64,000 nucleotides of DNA from Veillonella sp. T11011-6 (GTDB taxonomy: Bacteria > Bacillota > Negativicutes > Veillonellales > Veillonellaceae), in NCBI RefSeq assembly GCF_002959755.1, contig NZ_PPCW01000005.1, forward strand, positions 186,001 through 250,000, in the 5' to 3' direction. This document shows, piece by piece, positions 44,135-52,397 of this stretch. Position numbers and translations under genes: made by a program. Below the pieces are notes generated by a model. The model saw only the letters and a list, made by a program, of their open reading frames with translations, searched no databases and was not told the DNA's origin. Every line of letters begins with the position of its first letter. Position 1 is the first letter of the stretch.

Positions 44135-45487
44135 ATGGCTAAAAAATTAAGAATCTGCGAAACCGTTCTTCGTGACGGTCATCAATCTATTTTGGCAACA
44201 CGCATGCGTTATGAACAAATGGAACCAGTGCTTGGCCTTTTAGATGAAATTGGTTATGAAGCTCTTGAATGTTGGGGCGGCGCTACTTATGATAGCTGTC
44301 TTCGTTTCTTGAATGAAGATCCATGGGAACGCCTTCGCAAATTAAAAGCTAATGTAAAAAATACACCACTACAAATGTTACTTCGTGGTCAAAACTTGTT
44401 GGGCTACAAACATTACTCTGATGATGTAGTAGAAGCATTCTGTAAAGCTGCTGTAAAAAATGGTATCGACCGTATCCGTATTTTTGACGCATTGAACGAC
44501 CCTCGTAACATGGAAGCTGCTATTAAGTACTCCAAAAAAGCAGGCGCACACGTTCAATCCGCTATGGTATATACTATTTCTCCAGTTCATACAACTGAAA
44601 GCTTCTTGAAAGTTGCTGAAACTTTGGTTGAAATGGGTACTGATTCCCTTTGCATTAAAGATATGTCCGGTTTGTTAGGACCTGCTGATGCATATGATTT
44701 AGTTTCCACATTCAAAAAACGTTTTGGCGATTTGCCAATCGACTTGCACAGCCATTTCACTTGCGGTCTTGCAAGCACTACATACTGGGAAGCTGCTAAA
44801 GCTGGCGTAGATATCATCGATACTGCTATCTCTCCATTCGCTCATGCAACTAGCCAACCAGCTACTGAAACTATGATTGAAATGTTCAAAGGTACTGAAT
44901 GGGATCTTGGTCTTGACCTTGATAAATACATTCCATTAGTTGACCACTTCCGTAAAGTAAAACAACAAATCGCTGAAGAATTCAACTTGAAACCAGCTAG
45001 CGATGTAATCCCAGCTGTTCGTCGTTACCAAATTCCTGGCGGTATGTTGTCCAATACTCAAAACCAATTGAACGAAATGGGTATGGGCGATCGCTTCTTC
45101 GACGTTATGGATGAAATGCCACGCGTTCGTGAAGACTTGGGTTATCCTCCATTGGTAACTCCAACATCCCAAATCGTTGGTACAATGGCTATGATGAACG
45201 TTATGATGGGCGACCGTTACAAAATGGTTCCTAACGAAGTTAAAGACCTTGTACGCGGTAAATATGGTGCGTTGCCTGGTAAAATTTCTGACGAAATTCG
45301 TCATACTATCATCGGTGATGAAGAACCTATTACTTGCCGTCCAGCAGATCTTATCGAACCTGAATTGGCAGGTTACACTGAAGACTTGAACTCCAAAGGT
45401 TACACTGGCATCACTGAAGAAGACGTATTAACATACGCTATGTTCCCAGAAGTTGCTATTAACTTCTTTGAAGCTAACCGTCGTTAA
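44135..45487 (+). CDS. Carboxyltransferase subunit (oxaloacetate decarboxylase alpha / 5S type), no biotin domain
   Basis: A 450-residue TIM-barrel carboxyltransferase. ETVLRDGHQS (residues about 8-17), SLCIKDMSGLLGP with the modified lysine, and DLHSHFTCG with the metal histidines. A PycB-like C-terminal domain ends at the last residues (VLTYAMFPEVAINFFEANRR). The biotinyl domain with MKM found at the end of full-length OadA/PycB (about 600 residues) is absent, so biotin must sit on a separate carrier. It transfers carboxyl between oxaloacetate or methylmalonyl-CoA, pyruvate and biotin, central to lactate/succinate fermentation. Strongly optimised codons indicate high expression. GGAGGATTAAC precedes ATG 44135. 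Confidence 0.9.
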   Translation: MAKKLRICETVLRDGHQSILATRMRYEQMEPVLGLLDEIGYEALECWGGATYDSCLRFLNEDPWERLRKLKANVKNTPLQMLLRGQNLLGYKHYSDDVVEAFCKAAVKNGIDRIRIFDALNDPRNMEAAIKYSKKAGAHVQSAMVYTISPVHTTESFLKVAETLVEMGTDSLCIKDMSGLLGPADAYDLVSTFKKRFGDLPIDLHSHFTCGLASTTYWEAAKAGVDIIDTAISPFAHATSQPATETMIEMFKGTEWDLGLDLDKYIPLVDHFRKVKQQIAEEFNLKPASDVIPAVRRYQIPGGMLSNTQNQLNEMGMGDRFFDVMDEMPRVREDLGYPPLVTPTSQIVGTMAMMNVMMGDRYKMVPNEVKDLVRGKYGALPGKISDEIRHTIIGDEEPITCRPADLIEPELAGYTEDLNSKGYTGITEEDVLTYAMFPEVAINFFEANRR

Positions 45488-45496
45488 TCTAAAAAG

Positions 45497-45529
45497 TAAA
45501 AGAGGATTCCTTAGGAATCCTCTTTTTTT
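45497..45529 (+). terminator. Terminator of the carboxyltransferase gene
   Basis: AAAAGAGGATTCCT pairs with AGGAATCCTCTTTT around one base, followed by TTTT. The 410 bases after it (45530-45938) are AT-rich and non-coding; apart from a weak TTGCTT/TAAACT promoter-like pair near 45860-45900, I see nothing in them. Confidence 0.9.
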
Positions 45530-45938
45530 ATGCCAAAATAAGGCAATTAGATTATGTATGTGAATAGTGCATTTATTATGATGATCATATTATGATGTAA
45601 AAAATTATTTTTATAGACTTAGTATTTATATTTAGAGTTTTTATAAAAAATATAGAGGCTATTGTATTGATAGATATTTGTCACTAGCTTTGATGTACTA
45701 AAAATTACTTGTAGTATATATCTATAGATTACCCGGATGCGTGTAAGTTATATTAAAAACTGAAAAATAGTAGGTAATAAAAGGCATATAGACCTTATGT
45801 AATATCTAGTAATTATAAACTGACAATGAAGAAAATATGAAGGTTAAATCATTTTTTTACTCTTTTTACTTGCTTTAAGTATTAAAAATAGCGTAAACTA
45901 TAAGAAGTATCTACTATTTATGATATTGAGGTAACCCT

Positions 45939-47279
45939 GTGAATTTACAAATACGGATTTGGATATCCAATGTTGTGCTCTTTGTAGTGCCTATTTTGAT
46001 AGCAATTATCTTATTTTTGCTATACTTTACAGGTCTGCGCATATTGGCTAATGCCGGTTACTATTTGCGTATTGAGCAGGAACAACAGTTTAAAAGTGTC
46101 AGTCGAATCACTGAAACAATTACCTTTTATGGTTTAGAAAACAACTTAATAGATACCTTAGTAAAGCCTAGCTATAGTCTACTCGATCCGAAGGAAGTAT
46201 ATGTAGAGGTACTAGATCAAGGTAATATGGTGTACAGCTATGGTAATCCTCAAATCTATAGCGCTTCTGCTATTGTTGGTCTTATTGATGTAAACCCTGA
46301 ATTACAAGGTATTGTATATCAGTCCAATAATACGTTCGTATATGAAATGCGGAAATACGATGGGCGTCATGCTTACGTATATCATATTGCTATAAAGCGC
46401 GCTACTCATGGTAGTGATAGCTTAATGGAATCAGTTTCCTTCTATATTATTGTAGTGGCTATATTACTCTTTATTGTTACATTCTTTGCTATTAACCGAT
46501 TTGTTACACGCTTTATCATGATTCATGTTAAGAATATGACAAAATCCTTAGAAATGGCTAATCGTCAGATTGAAATGGAGCAGGAGCAACAAAAAGAGTT
46601 ACTAGCAGGGATATCCCATGATATTCGAACGCCGTTAACAGCTATTAAAGCGTATGCAGAAGGTGTTCGTGATGGTATTGCACCAACAGAAGAACAACAA
46701 AAACGCTACATGGGAATTATTTTAAAACGAGCTAATGATTTAGATTCGATGTTAGAGGAGTTATTCCTCATTACAACTTTGAATTATAAAAAAGAGTCGC
46801 GTCCATCTGAACGAATTGAACTTGGTCAATATGTACGTGATTTTGTAGAAGATCATTTGGCTCCTTATCAAACAAGAGGTCTAGAAATTAAATTCCGTAT
46901 AGCAGCGGAAAATGCTTTCATTAATGCAAACCCACAATTGTTACAGCGGGTTTTACAAAATGTGTTGAACAATAGTGCTAAGTATAAAATGGCCGATGTT
47001 GGTCATTGTGTTATTGATGTAACTAGTGATGATGATTTTGTATACTGTGTTATCAGTGATGATGGCCCAGGGGTACCACCAGAATCTCTAGAACGTCTAA
47101 TGCGTCCATTCTACCGTGTAGATTCATCTCGTACGAATCCACAAGAAGGTAGTGGTCTTGGATTGTCGATTATTCGTCGAATTATGGAAATCTTTGAAGG
47201 CCGAGTTGTGATTGAAAATGTAAGACCACATGGTCTACGTATTATATTAGAATTTCCTAAACAAGGAGAAGAATCATGA
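45939..47279 (+). CDS. Membrane sensor histidine kinase
   Basis: A 446-residue kinase. Transmembrane segments near residues 10-32 and 165-185 flank an extracytoplasmic sensor of about 130 residues. After a linker come the H box AGISHDIRTPLTAIKAYAEG with His227, the N box LQNVLNNSAKY, the G1 box SDDGPGVPPESLE and the G2 box GSGLGLSIIRRI. The start is GTG 45939 with TGAGGTAA upstream. It is coupled to its regulator by an ATGA overlap. It is a paralogue of the kinase at 3512-5011. Position before htrA suggests an envelope-stress sensor; this is inference. Confidence 0.9.
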   Translation: MNLQIRIWISNVVLFVVPILIAIILFLLYFTGLRILANAGYYLRIEQEQQFKSVSRITETITFYGLENNLIDTLVKPSYSLLDPKEVYVEVLDQGNMVYSYGNPQIYSASAIVGLIDVNPELQGIVYQSNNTFVYEMRKYDGRHAYVYHIAIKRATHGSDSLMESVSFYIIVVAILLFIVTFFAINRFVTRFIMIHVKNMTKSLEMANRQIEMEQEQQKELLAGISHDIRTPLTAIKAYAEGVRDGIAPTEEQQKRYMGIILKRANDLDSMLEELFLITTLNYKKESRPSERIELGQYVRDFVEDHLAPYQTRGLEIKFRIAAENAFINANPQLLQRVLQNVLNNSAKYKMADVGHCVIDVTSDDDFVYCVISDDGPGVPPESLERLMRPFYRVDSSRTNPQEGSGLGLSIIRRIMEIFEGRVVIENVRPHGLRIILEFPKQGEES

Positions 47280-47965
47280 GTGAACATATCTTAATTATTG
47301 AAGACGATTTGGATATCGCCAATATTGAGCGTGATTATTTGATGGTGGCAGGTTATGATGTAACTATTATGACTAATGGTACTGAGGGTATTGAGGCTGC
47401 CTTAAATACTCCTGTAGACCTTATCATTCTTGATGTTATGTTGCCAGAAATGGATGGCTTTGAAGTTTGCCGCCAAATTCGTGACAAGGTTCGTGTGCCA
47501 ATCGTTATGGTAACGGCTCGTCTCGATGATATCGATAAAATCCGTGGCCTCGGCGTAGGTGCTGATGACTATATTGAAAAACCATTCTCTCCATCTGTAT
47601 TGATTGCAAAAATCAAAGCTATGTTAGCACAATATAAACGCTTAACAGAGCGTGATGCAATGGAAACTAATGCGATTCAATCCGGTGAAATTCGCCTTGA
47701 TCCTAAGATGATGAAGGTATGGGTAAACGAAAAAGAAGTTCACCTTAAAAAGAAAGAATTCCAGTTATTAGAATTCTTGATGCGCAACCGTGATATCGTA
47801 TTTAGTAAAGAAGAATTATATTCTCGCGTATGGGGGCTTGACTCCTATGGTGACTATGCTACTGTAGCGGTACACATCAATCGTTTGCGTGAAGAAATTG
47901 AAGATAATCCATCCGATAGTAAGCATATTATTACGGTATGGGGCGTTGGTTATAAATTTGTTTAA
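47276..47965 (+). CDS. OmpR-family response regulator
   Basis: A 229-residue regulator. Receiver Asp53 in IILDVMLPEMDGFEVC, Lys in IEKPFSPS, and a winged-helix domain with KEELYSRVWGL and the terminal TVWGVGYKFV. It overlaps the kinase stop and follows AAGGAGAAG. A small RNA and htrA lie directly downstream on the same strand and are the nearest candidate targets. Confidence 0.92.
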   Translation: MSEHILIIEDDLDIANIERDYLMVAGYDVTIMTNGTEGIEAALNTPVDLIILDVMLPEMDGFEVCRQIRDKVRVPIVMVTARLDDIDKIRGLGVGADDYIEKPFSPSVLIAKIKAMLAQYKRLTERDAMETNAIQSGEIRLDPKMMKVWVNEKEVHLKKKEFQLLEFLMRNRDIVFSKEELYSRVWGLDSYGDYATVAVHINRLREEIEDNPSDSKHIITVWGVGYKFV

Positions 47966-48026
47966 TGACTGAAAAATGGTTTCATTTTTAATTCACGTAT
48001 CTGTTGGCTGTTGATAAAATATGTGT

Positions 48027-48054
48027 TTGTAGAGAGTTATTATATAGATATAAT
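48027..48054 (+). promoter_or_regulatory. Possible promoter of the 48-kb small RNA
   Basis: TATAAT (48049-48054) with a weak -35 TTGTAG (48027-48032) at 16-bp spacing. Confidence 0.45.
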
Positions 48055-48060
48055 CAAAGG

Positions 48061-48293
48061 TTTAAAAAATGTTTATATACTTCCTTTGATAGTTTAGATA
48101 TTCCGTGTATACTTATCTAGGTAAGGCTGACATTTGATTCTAGATAAGAAATAACTAAACTTCTCTCTCTTAATAAGTTCTCTCTCAAACTTATCTAGAT
48201 CACATATACTCTCTCTCAACAGTCCTTACACTCTCAAACTATATGCATAAAGGGCATTCCTAGCGACGGCTAGTGAATGCCCTTTATGTTTTT
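48061..48293 (+). ncRNA. Candidate small RNA with repeated CUCUCUC motifs
   Basis: About 230 nt without a usable reading frame, ending in a strong terminator (48249-48293; 11-bp stem AAAGGGCATTC/GAATGCCCTTT, then TGTTTTT). Pyrimidine motifs lie at 48163-48170, 48180-48186, 48209-48217 and 48231-48235. One is the loop of hairpin ATAAGTT/AACTTAT (48173-48194). AGTTTAG/CTAAACT (48091-48097, 48155-48161) encloses CTTATCTAG/CTAGATAAG. The strand CTTATCTAG occurs twice (48112-48120, 48190-48198), so two alternative pairings are possible. No known family recognised. Confidence 0.62.
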
Positions 48294-48542
48294 CTATAGT
48301 TTTGTATTTATTATTTAGTCATTATATTTTTATTGTTTTAATATATTGTTATCTTGCATTGTAAAAGAATGAGTACTATAATAGTTTTATCACAATTGAT
48401 TTTATAAAATTGATTGTGATGAAAGTAGATATAACATGATATTACATTGTTGTTAACATGTTTATTTTATTCCGATTAGTATTCGAGATAATGATGAATA
48501 TTGCTCGAAGAGATTAATAAGAAATAATATAAGGAGAGATTA

Positions 48543-49637
48543 ATGAATTTTTCAAAACATAAGAAATCAATTATTGCCTGTGTGCTCGCACTTGGAATTG
48601 GCATAGGTGGAGGATACTATTTCTTTGGTAATCCTGTTACACATCAAGCTACTGTGAGAGAACAAACGAAACAGACAAAGCCAATTACAGATACACGTAA
48701 TACGTACGTGGTTCAAGCTGCTAAAGAATCTGGCCCAGCTGTAGTAGGTATTACTACGCAAGTTTTCCAAAAGGATATTTTTAATCGTACTATCTATGCT
48801 GGAGAAGGAGTAGGATCTGGTGTACTTATTGATAATGATGGACATATTATAACTAATAACCATGTTGTATCGGGTGCTAAAAATGGAGAGGTGACAGTAT
48901 CTTTGTCTAATGGTTCCACCGTAACAGGTACAGTTATCGGTACAGATGCCCAAACAGATTTGGCTGTTGTTAAAATCGATCCTCCAAAGGATATTAAACC
49001 AATTAAAATTGGTGACTCTGACTCTTTACAAGTAGGGGAACCTGCTATCGCAATTGGCAATCCTTTAGGTCTAGAATTTAAAGGTTCTGTTACATCTGGT
49101 GTAATTAGTGCTTTGGCGCGTACTATTGATGATCAAGGTCAACGATTCCCATTGATTCAAACTGATGCAGCTATTAATCCTGGTAATTCTGGTGGTGCTC
49201 TCATTAATGCAGATGGTGAGTTAATCGGTATCAATAGCTCTAAGATTTCTAAAGAAGGCGTTGAAGGTATGGGTTTTGCCATTCCAATCAATTCAGCTAT
49301 GACAGTTGTAGACTCTATTATTAAAAATGGTAAGGTTGTTCGCCCATATATCGGTGTATGGGCTGTAGATCGTCAAACGGCAGCACGCAATAATGTAAGT
49401 TATGAAGGGGATGGCCTTCTTATCGTACAATTAGATCCTAATGGTCCTGCGTCTAAAGCAGGGTTAGTAGAAGGTGATACAATCGCTCAAATTGATGGTA
49501 AGGATATTACTACATTACTTCAATTAAAAGAACAAATCGATGCTAAGAGCCCTGGAGATACAATTTTAGTATCTTATACCCATAATGGTAAAATGAAGAG
49601 CGCACAGATTAAATTAGGACAAGCATCTTCAAAATAA
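48543..49637 (+). CDS. htrA: HtrA/DegP-type serine protease
   Basis: A 364-residue membrane-anchored protease. Transmembrane anchor residues about 10-28, then a trypsin-like domain with the catalytic His in ITNNHVVSG, Asp in DAQTDLAVVKI and Ser in INPGNSGGALIN, and one PDZ domain (YIGVWAV to the C-terminus, with GLVEGDTIAQIDG). It degrades or refolds damaged envelope proteins. AAGGAGAG is 7 bases before ATG 48543. The gene lies downstream of a two-component system and a small RNA on the same strand. Confidence 0.93.
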   Translation: MNFSKHKKSIIACVLALGIGIGGGYYFFGNPVTHQATVREQTKQTKPITDTRNTYVVQAAKESGPAVVGITTQVFQKDIFNRTIYAGEGVGSGVLIDNDGHIITNNHVVSGAKNGEVTVSLSNGSTVTGTVIGTDAQTDLAVVKIDPPKDIKPIKIGDSDSLQVGEPAIAIGNPLGLEFKGSVTSGVISALARTIDDQGQRFPLIQTDAAINPGNSGGALINADGELIGINSSKISKEGVEGMGFAIPINSAMTVVDSIIKNGKVVRPYIGVWAVDRQTAARNNVSYEGDGLLIVQLDPNGPASKAGLVEGDTIAQIDGKDITTLLQLKEQIDAKSPGDTILVSYTHNGKMKSAQIKLGQASSK

Positions 49638-49641
49638 ATAG

Positions 49642-49671
49642 AAAATCCTCATCTTTGATGAGGATTTTTTT
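49642..49671 (+). terminator. Terminator of htrA
   Basis: AAAATCCTCATC pairs with GATGAGGATTTT, followed by TTTTT. Confidence 0.9.
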
Positions 49672-49802
49672 TTGATTTTCTTCATTTTAGATCATTACCA
49701 TATAAATTTCAAAAATTTTTTTTGTTAAATAAACATAGTGTTTATCTGCCTTTTAGGTGATTTTCTATCTAAAAAAAATAGAAAAAGTAAATATTTTTTT
49801 AC

Positions 49803-49839
49803 AAGGTACCTTGCAAACCAAGGTACCTTATGTTATTAT
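49803..49839 (+). promoter_or_regulatory. PadR operator-promoter, copy 1
   Basis: The palindrome AAGGTACCTT occurs twice (49803-49812 and 49820-49829), 17 bp apart. The first overlaps the -35 TTGCAA (49811-49816); the second lies in the 17-bp spacer before the -10 TATTAT (49834-49839). A dimeric repressor bound there would block RNA polymerase. Copy 2 is at 51363-51399. Confidence 0.75.
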
Positions 49840-49915
49840 GTATTTGTCAGTACAAGATAGTGACAGTAAGAGAGCTTTCATATTGGTAGATATGCACATC
49901 TTAGATGGAGGAACT

Positions 49916-50230
49916 ATGCAAGTTCAATTAAAGAAAGGTGTTATGGATATGCTTGTATTAGCATTACTAACACAAAATGATCGCTATGGATATGAAATAG
50001 TCAGTAAAATCTCCGAATATATAGAACTTTCGGAAGGTACTATTTATCCACTGTTTAACAGATTAAAAAAAGAAAAGTATGTAGAAACATATTTGCTGGA
50101 ATCACAAACAGGACCATCGCGAAAATATTACAAAATAACCTCAAATGGTACAGCCGCTTATAATCAGATGCGACAAGAATGGGATGGATTTTCTGGCGTT
50201 GTTGATATGCTCTTGAAAGGGGTAGACTAA
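49916..50230 (+). CDS. PadR-family transcriptional regulator, copy 1
   Basis: A 104-residue winged-helix repressor. MQVQLKKGVMDMLVLALLTQ, DRYGYEIVSKISEYIELSEG and TIYPLFNRLKKEKYVETY are the PadR core; the C-terminal helix (residues about 80-104) mediates dimerisation. The start ATG 49916 follows GGAGGAACT. It nearly abuts the HAAS gene (1 base between stop and ATG). It is about 80 percent identical by eye to the copy at 51497 and probably binds the doubled AAGGTACCTT sites in both promoters. Confidence 0.92.
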   Translation: MQVQLKKGVMDMLVLALLTQNDRYGYEIVSKISEYIELSEGTIYPLFNRLKKEKYVETYLLESQTGPSRKYYKITSNGTAAYNQMRQEWDGFSGVVDMLLKGVD

Positions 50231-50231
50231 A

Positions 50232-50786
50232 ATGAATAAACAAGAATTTTTGAACACATTACGTATTATTTTTAAAAAAGCAAATGTTTTAGATGTAGAA
50301 AGTATCATTGATGTATACGAAGAACATTTTGCTGTAGGGTATGAGAAAGGTCTTGATGATGAACAAATCATTAAATCATTAGGTACTCCAAAAGAAATTT
50401 ATACATCCTATGTAGAGGCAGGTATCATCACTGATGAAATCGGACAAGAAGGTACTAAAAGAACAGTTAATATGCAAGCAATATATAAACGACTTGAAGA
50501 GTATAAAGCCCTTTTGTTACCACAGTTACCAGGGGTAGCTAAAAAAGCATCTCATACATTATTAACAGTAGCTAGTGCTCTTACTTATATTGTTGGGGTA
50601 TTATTATTTATCGTGACACCTGCAATTTTATTTTTATTAAGTGGTTCATGGCAACCATTAGCAAATGTTACACCACTTCCTGCTGTATCGATTGTTACTA
50701 TGGCAGGAATTGCGGGATTAGGTTTATTTGGTGGCTTGACATGCATCTATGCTGGCAGTGAACTTAATAATGTATGTAAGCATTAA
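50232..50786 (+). CDS. HAAS-domain (DUF1700-like) membrane protein, copy 1
   Basis: A 184-residue protein. The N-terminal helical HAAS-type domain (EFLNTLRIIFKKANVLDVES, YEEHFAVGYEKGLDDEQIIK, LGTPKEIYTSYV) is followed by a charged linker and two or three membrane segments (about 112-135 and 148-172). HAAS proteins are typically encoded with PadR regulators and are thought to relay envelope signals to them. It ends before a secreted repeat protein. Copy 2 is 51813-52388. Confidence 0.85.
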   Translation: MNKQEFLNTLRIIFKKANVLDVESIIDVYEEHFAVGYEKGLDDEQIIKSLGTPKEIYTSYVEAGIITDEIGQEGTKRTVNMQAIYKRLEEYKALLLPQLPGVAKKASHTLLTVASALTYIVGVLLFIVTPAILFLLSGSWQPLANVTPLPAVSIVTMAGIAGLGLFGGLTCIYAGSELNNVCKH

Positions 50787-50830
50787 TTTGCTATATTGAA
50801 ATATTGAATAGAATGAATTAAGGAGATACT

Positions 50831-51328
50831 ATGAAACGGATTATAATTACAGCAATTTTAGCAGCTATTTGCACAGTAGGTGGCGCAACTTCTTTTGTTA
50901 TGAATGATTTACCAAGCTATACTGCATGGAAACAAGATAATGCGCAGCAATTTAAGCATACATCAAAACATGATGGCCTAGATCAACAAAAGGATAAACA
51001 GTTTAATAACGATAAAGATCATAAGAAGGTAAAAGATTCTAAGGATAATAAAGATCATAAGGATCAAAAGGACCATAAGGACCATAAAGATCAAAAAGAT
51101 CATAAGGACCATAAAGATCAAAAAGATCATAAAGACCATAGAGACTATGATCACGAAATGAATAATATGCCTAATACACCAACTCAACCACAAGGTCAAA
51201 TGCCTGCAACAGGTTCTGTACCAGCATCAGAACAAGTAGCTCAACCAGCTCAACCAGCTCAACAACCTGCTAATGGAGCAATTCAAGCACCTAATATTCA
51301 ATCAAGTGCTGACCAAAGTGGTCAATAA
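50831..51328 (+). CDS. Secreted Lys/Asp/His repeat protein
   Basis: A 165-residue exported protein: signal peptide residues 1 to about 22, a short NDLPSYTAWKQDNAQQF segment shared with the next cassette, then a highly charged repeat region of about 55 residues built from KDHKDQKDH units (27-bp DNA period, near 51045-51145), and a Pro/Gln/Ala-rich tail. No enzymatic domain. A polyelectrolyte, metal- or proton-buffering role is imaginable from the His/Asp content but not shown. AAGGAGATACT precedes ATG. Confidence 0.7.
   Translation: MKRIIITAILAAICTVGGATSFVMNDLPSYTAWKQDNAQQFKHTSKHDGLDQQKDKQFNNDKDHKKVKDSKDNKDHKDQKDHKDHKDQKDHKDHKDQKDHKDHRDYDHEMNNMPNTPTQPQGQMPATGSVPASEQVAQPAQPAQQPANGAIQAPNIQSSADQSGQ
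51050..51145. repeat. Coding 27-bp tandem repeat (KDHKDQKDH)
   Basis: About three and a half copies of a 27-bp unit with synonymous variation, inside the secreted protein gene. It is coding, not CRISPR: there are no unique spacers. Confidence 0.75.
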
Positions 51329-51362
51329 ATTACACATATAAAAAAGTAAATATTTTTTTGGC

Positions 51363-51399
51363 AAGGTACCTTGCAATTCAAGGTACCTTGTGTTATTAT
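51363..51399 (+). promoter_or_regulatory. PadR operator-promoter, copy 2
   Basis: AAGGTACCTT at 51363-51372 and 51380-51389, -35 TTGCAA (51371-51376), a 17-bp spacer and -10 TATTAT (51394-51399). Similarity to copy 1 extends from an AAAAAGTAAATATTTTTTT block upstream to a downstream TGTCAGTACA/GATAGTGAC stretch, about 90 bp in all. Confidence 0.75.
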
Positions 51400-51496
51400 G
51401 TATATGTCAGTACATGATAGTGACCGTAAATGATTTTGATTGACTAGAATTGGGTGTTCACGAGAACAAGCCTGATGGCGTCAAAAGGGAGGAACT

Positions 51497-51820
51497 ATGC
51501 AAGTCCAATTAAAAAAAGGTGTTATGGACATGCTTGTACTAGCATTATTAACACAAAGCGATCGCTATGGATATGAAATTGTTAGTACTATTTCAGAATA
51601 TATTGAAATTTCAGAAGGAACTATATATCCATTATTTAATAGATTAAAAAAAGAAAAGTATGTTGAAACGTATTTGAAGGAGTCCTCTTCTGGACCATCT
51701 CGAAAATACTATCATATTACAGATGATGGGCGTGCAGCATACAATCAGATGCGTCGAGAATGGAATGAGTTTTCTGGCGTTGTAAATATCCTGTTGAAAG
51801 GAGTCGACTATAATGAATAA
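51497..51820 (+). CDS. PadR-family transcriptional regulator, copy 2
   Basis: A 107-residue paralogue of the regulator at 49916, with the same core (MQVQLKKGVMDMLVLALLTQ, YPLFNRLKKEKYVETYLKES). GGGAGGAACT precedes ATG 51497, and the stop overlaps the next ATG by 8 bases. Near-identity of the recognition helix region with copy 1 suggests both act on both operators. Confidence 0.92.
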   Translation: MQVQLKKGVMDMLVLALLTQSDRYGYEIVSTISEYIEISEGTIYPLFNRLKKEKYVETYLKESSSGPSRKYYHITDDGRAAYNQMRREWNEFSGVVNILLKGVDYNE

Positions 51821-52388
51821 GAATAGCTTTTTAGAAGCACTACGTAATATCTTCAAAAAGGCACATGTTGCTGATGTTGAAAGTATTATAGAGGTTTATG
51901 AAGAACACTTTGCAGTAGGGTATGAAAGAGGTCTTTCAGATAGTGAAATTATTAAAGCATTAGGGACTCCAGAAGAAATCTATGCATCTTATGTAGATGC
52001 AGGTATCATTACAGAGACTTTGACTCAAGATGGTAGTAAAAGTAAATCTGTTAATATGGAAGCTATCTATGCAAGATTTGAAGATTACAAAGAGCGTTTA
52101 TTACCGCAGTTACCTGGTATGGCTAAAAAAGCATCCAAAACATTACTATCTATTGGTAGTGCGTTATCATATATTGTAGGTGTTTTAATATTTATTATTA
52201 CACCGGCTATCCTTTATTTACTAGGTAGCTCATGGCAACCATTTGAAAATATTACAGCATTTCCTGTATTATCATTAGTAACTTTAGTTGCACTTGGTGG
52301 TGTAGGTCTCTTTGGGGGCCTTACATGTATCTTTGTTGGTGTTGAACTTCGCGGTGTACGCGAACGTTATTTCAGCAATGTAGATTAA
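51813..52388 (+). CDS. HAAS-domain (DUF1700-like) membrane protein, copy 2
   Basis: A 191-residue paralogue of 50232-50786. HAAS domain (FLEALRNIFKKAHVADVESI, EEHFAVGYERGLSDSEIIKA, LGTPEEIYASYV), linker, then membrane segments near 117-140 and 155-178. Overlap with the PadR stop implies coupled translation and a working PadR-HAAS pair. Confidence 0.85.
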   Translation: MNKNSFLEALRNIFKKAHVADVESIIEVYEEHFAVGYERGLSDSEIIKALGTPEEIYASYVDAGIITETLTQDGSKSKSVNMEAIYARFEDYKERLLPQLPGMAKKASKTLLSIGSALSYIVGVLIFIITPAILYLLGSSWQPFENITAFPVLSLVTLVALGGVGLFGGLTCIFVGVELRGVRERYFSNVD

Positions 52389-52397
52389 GGAGGACCT

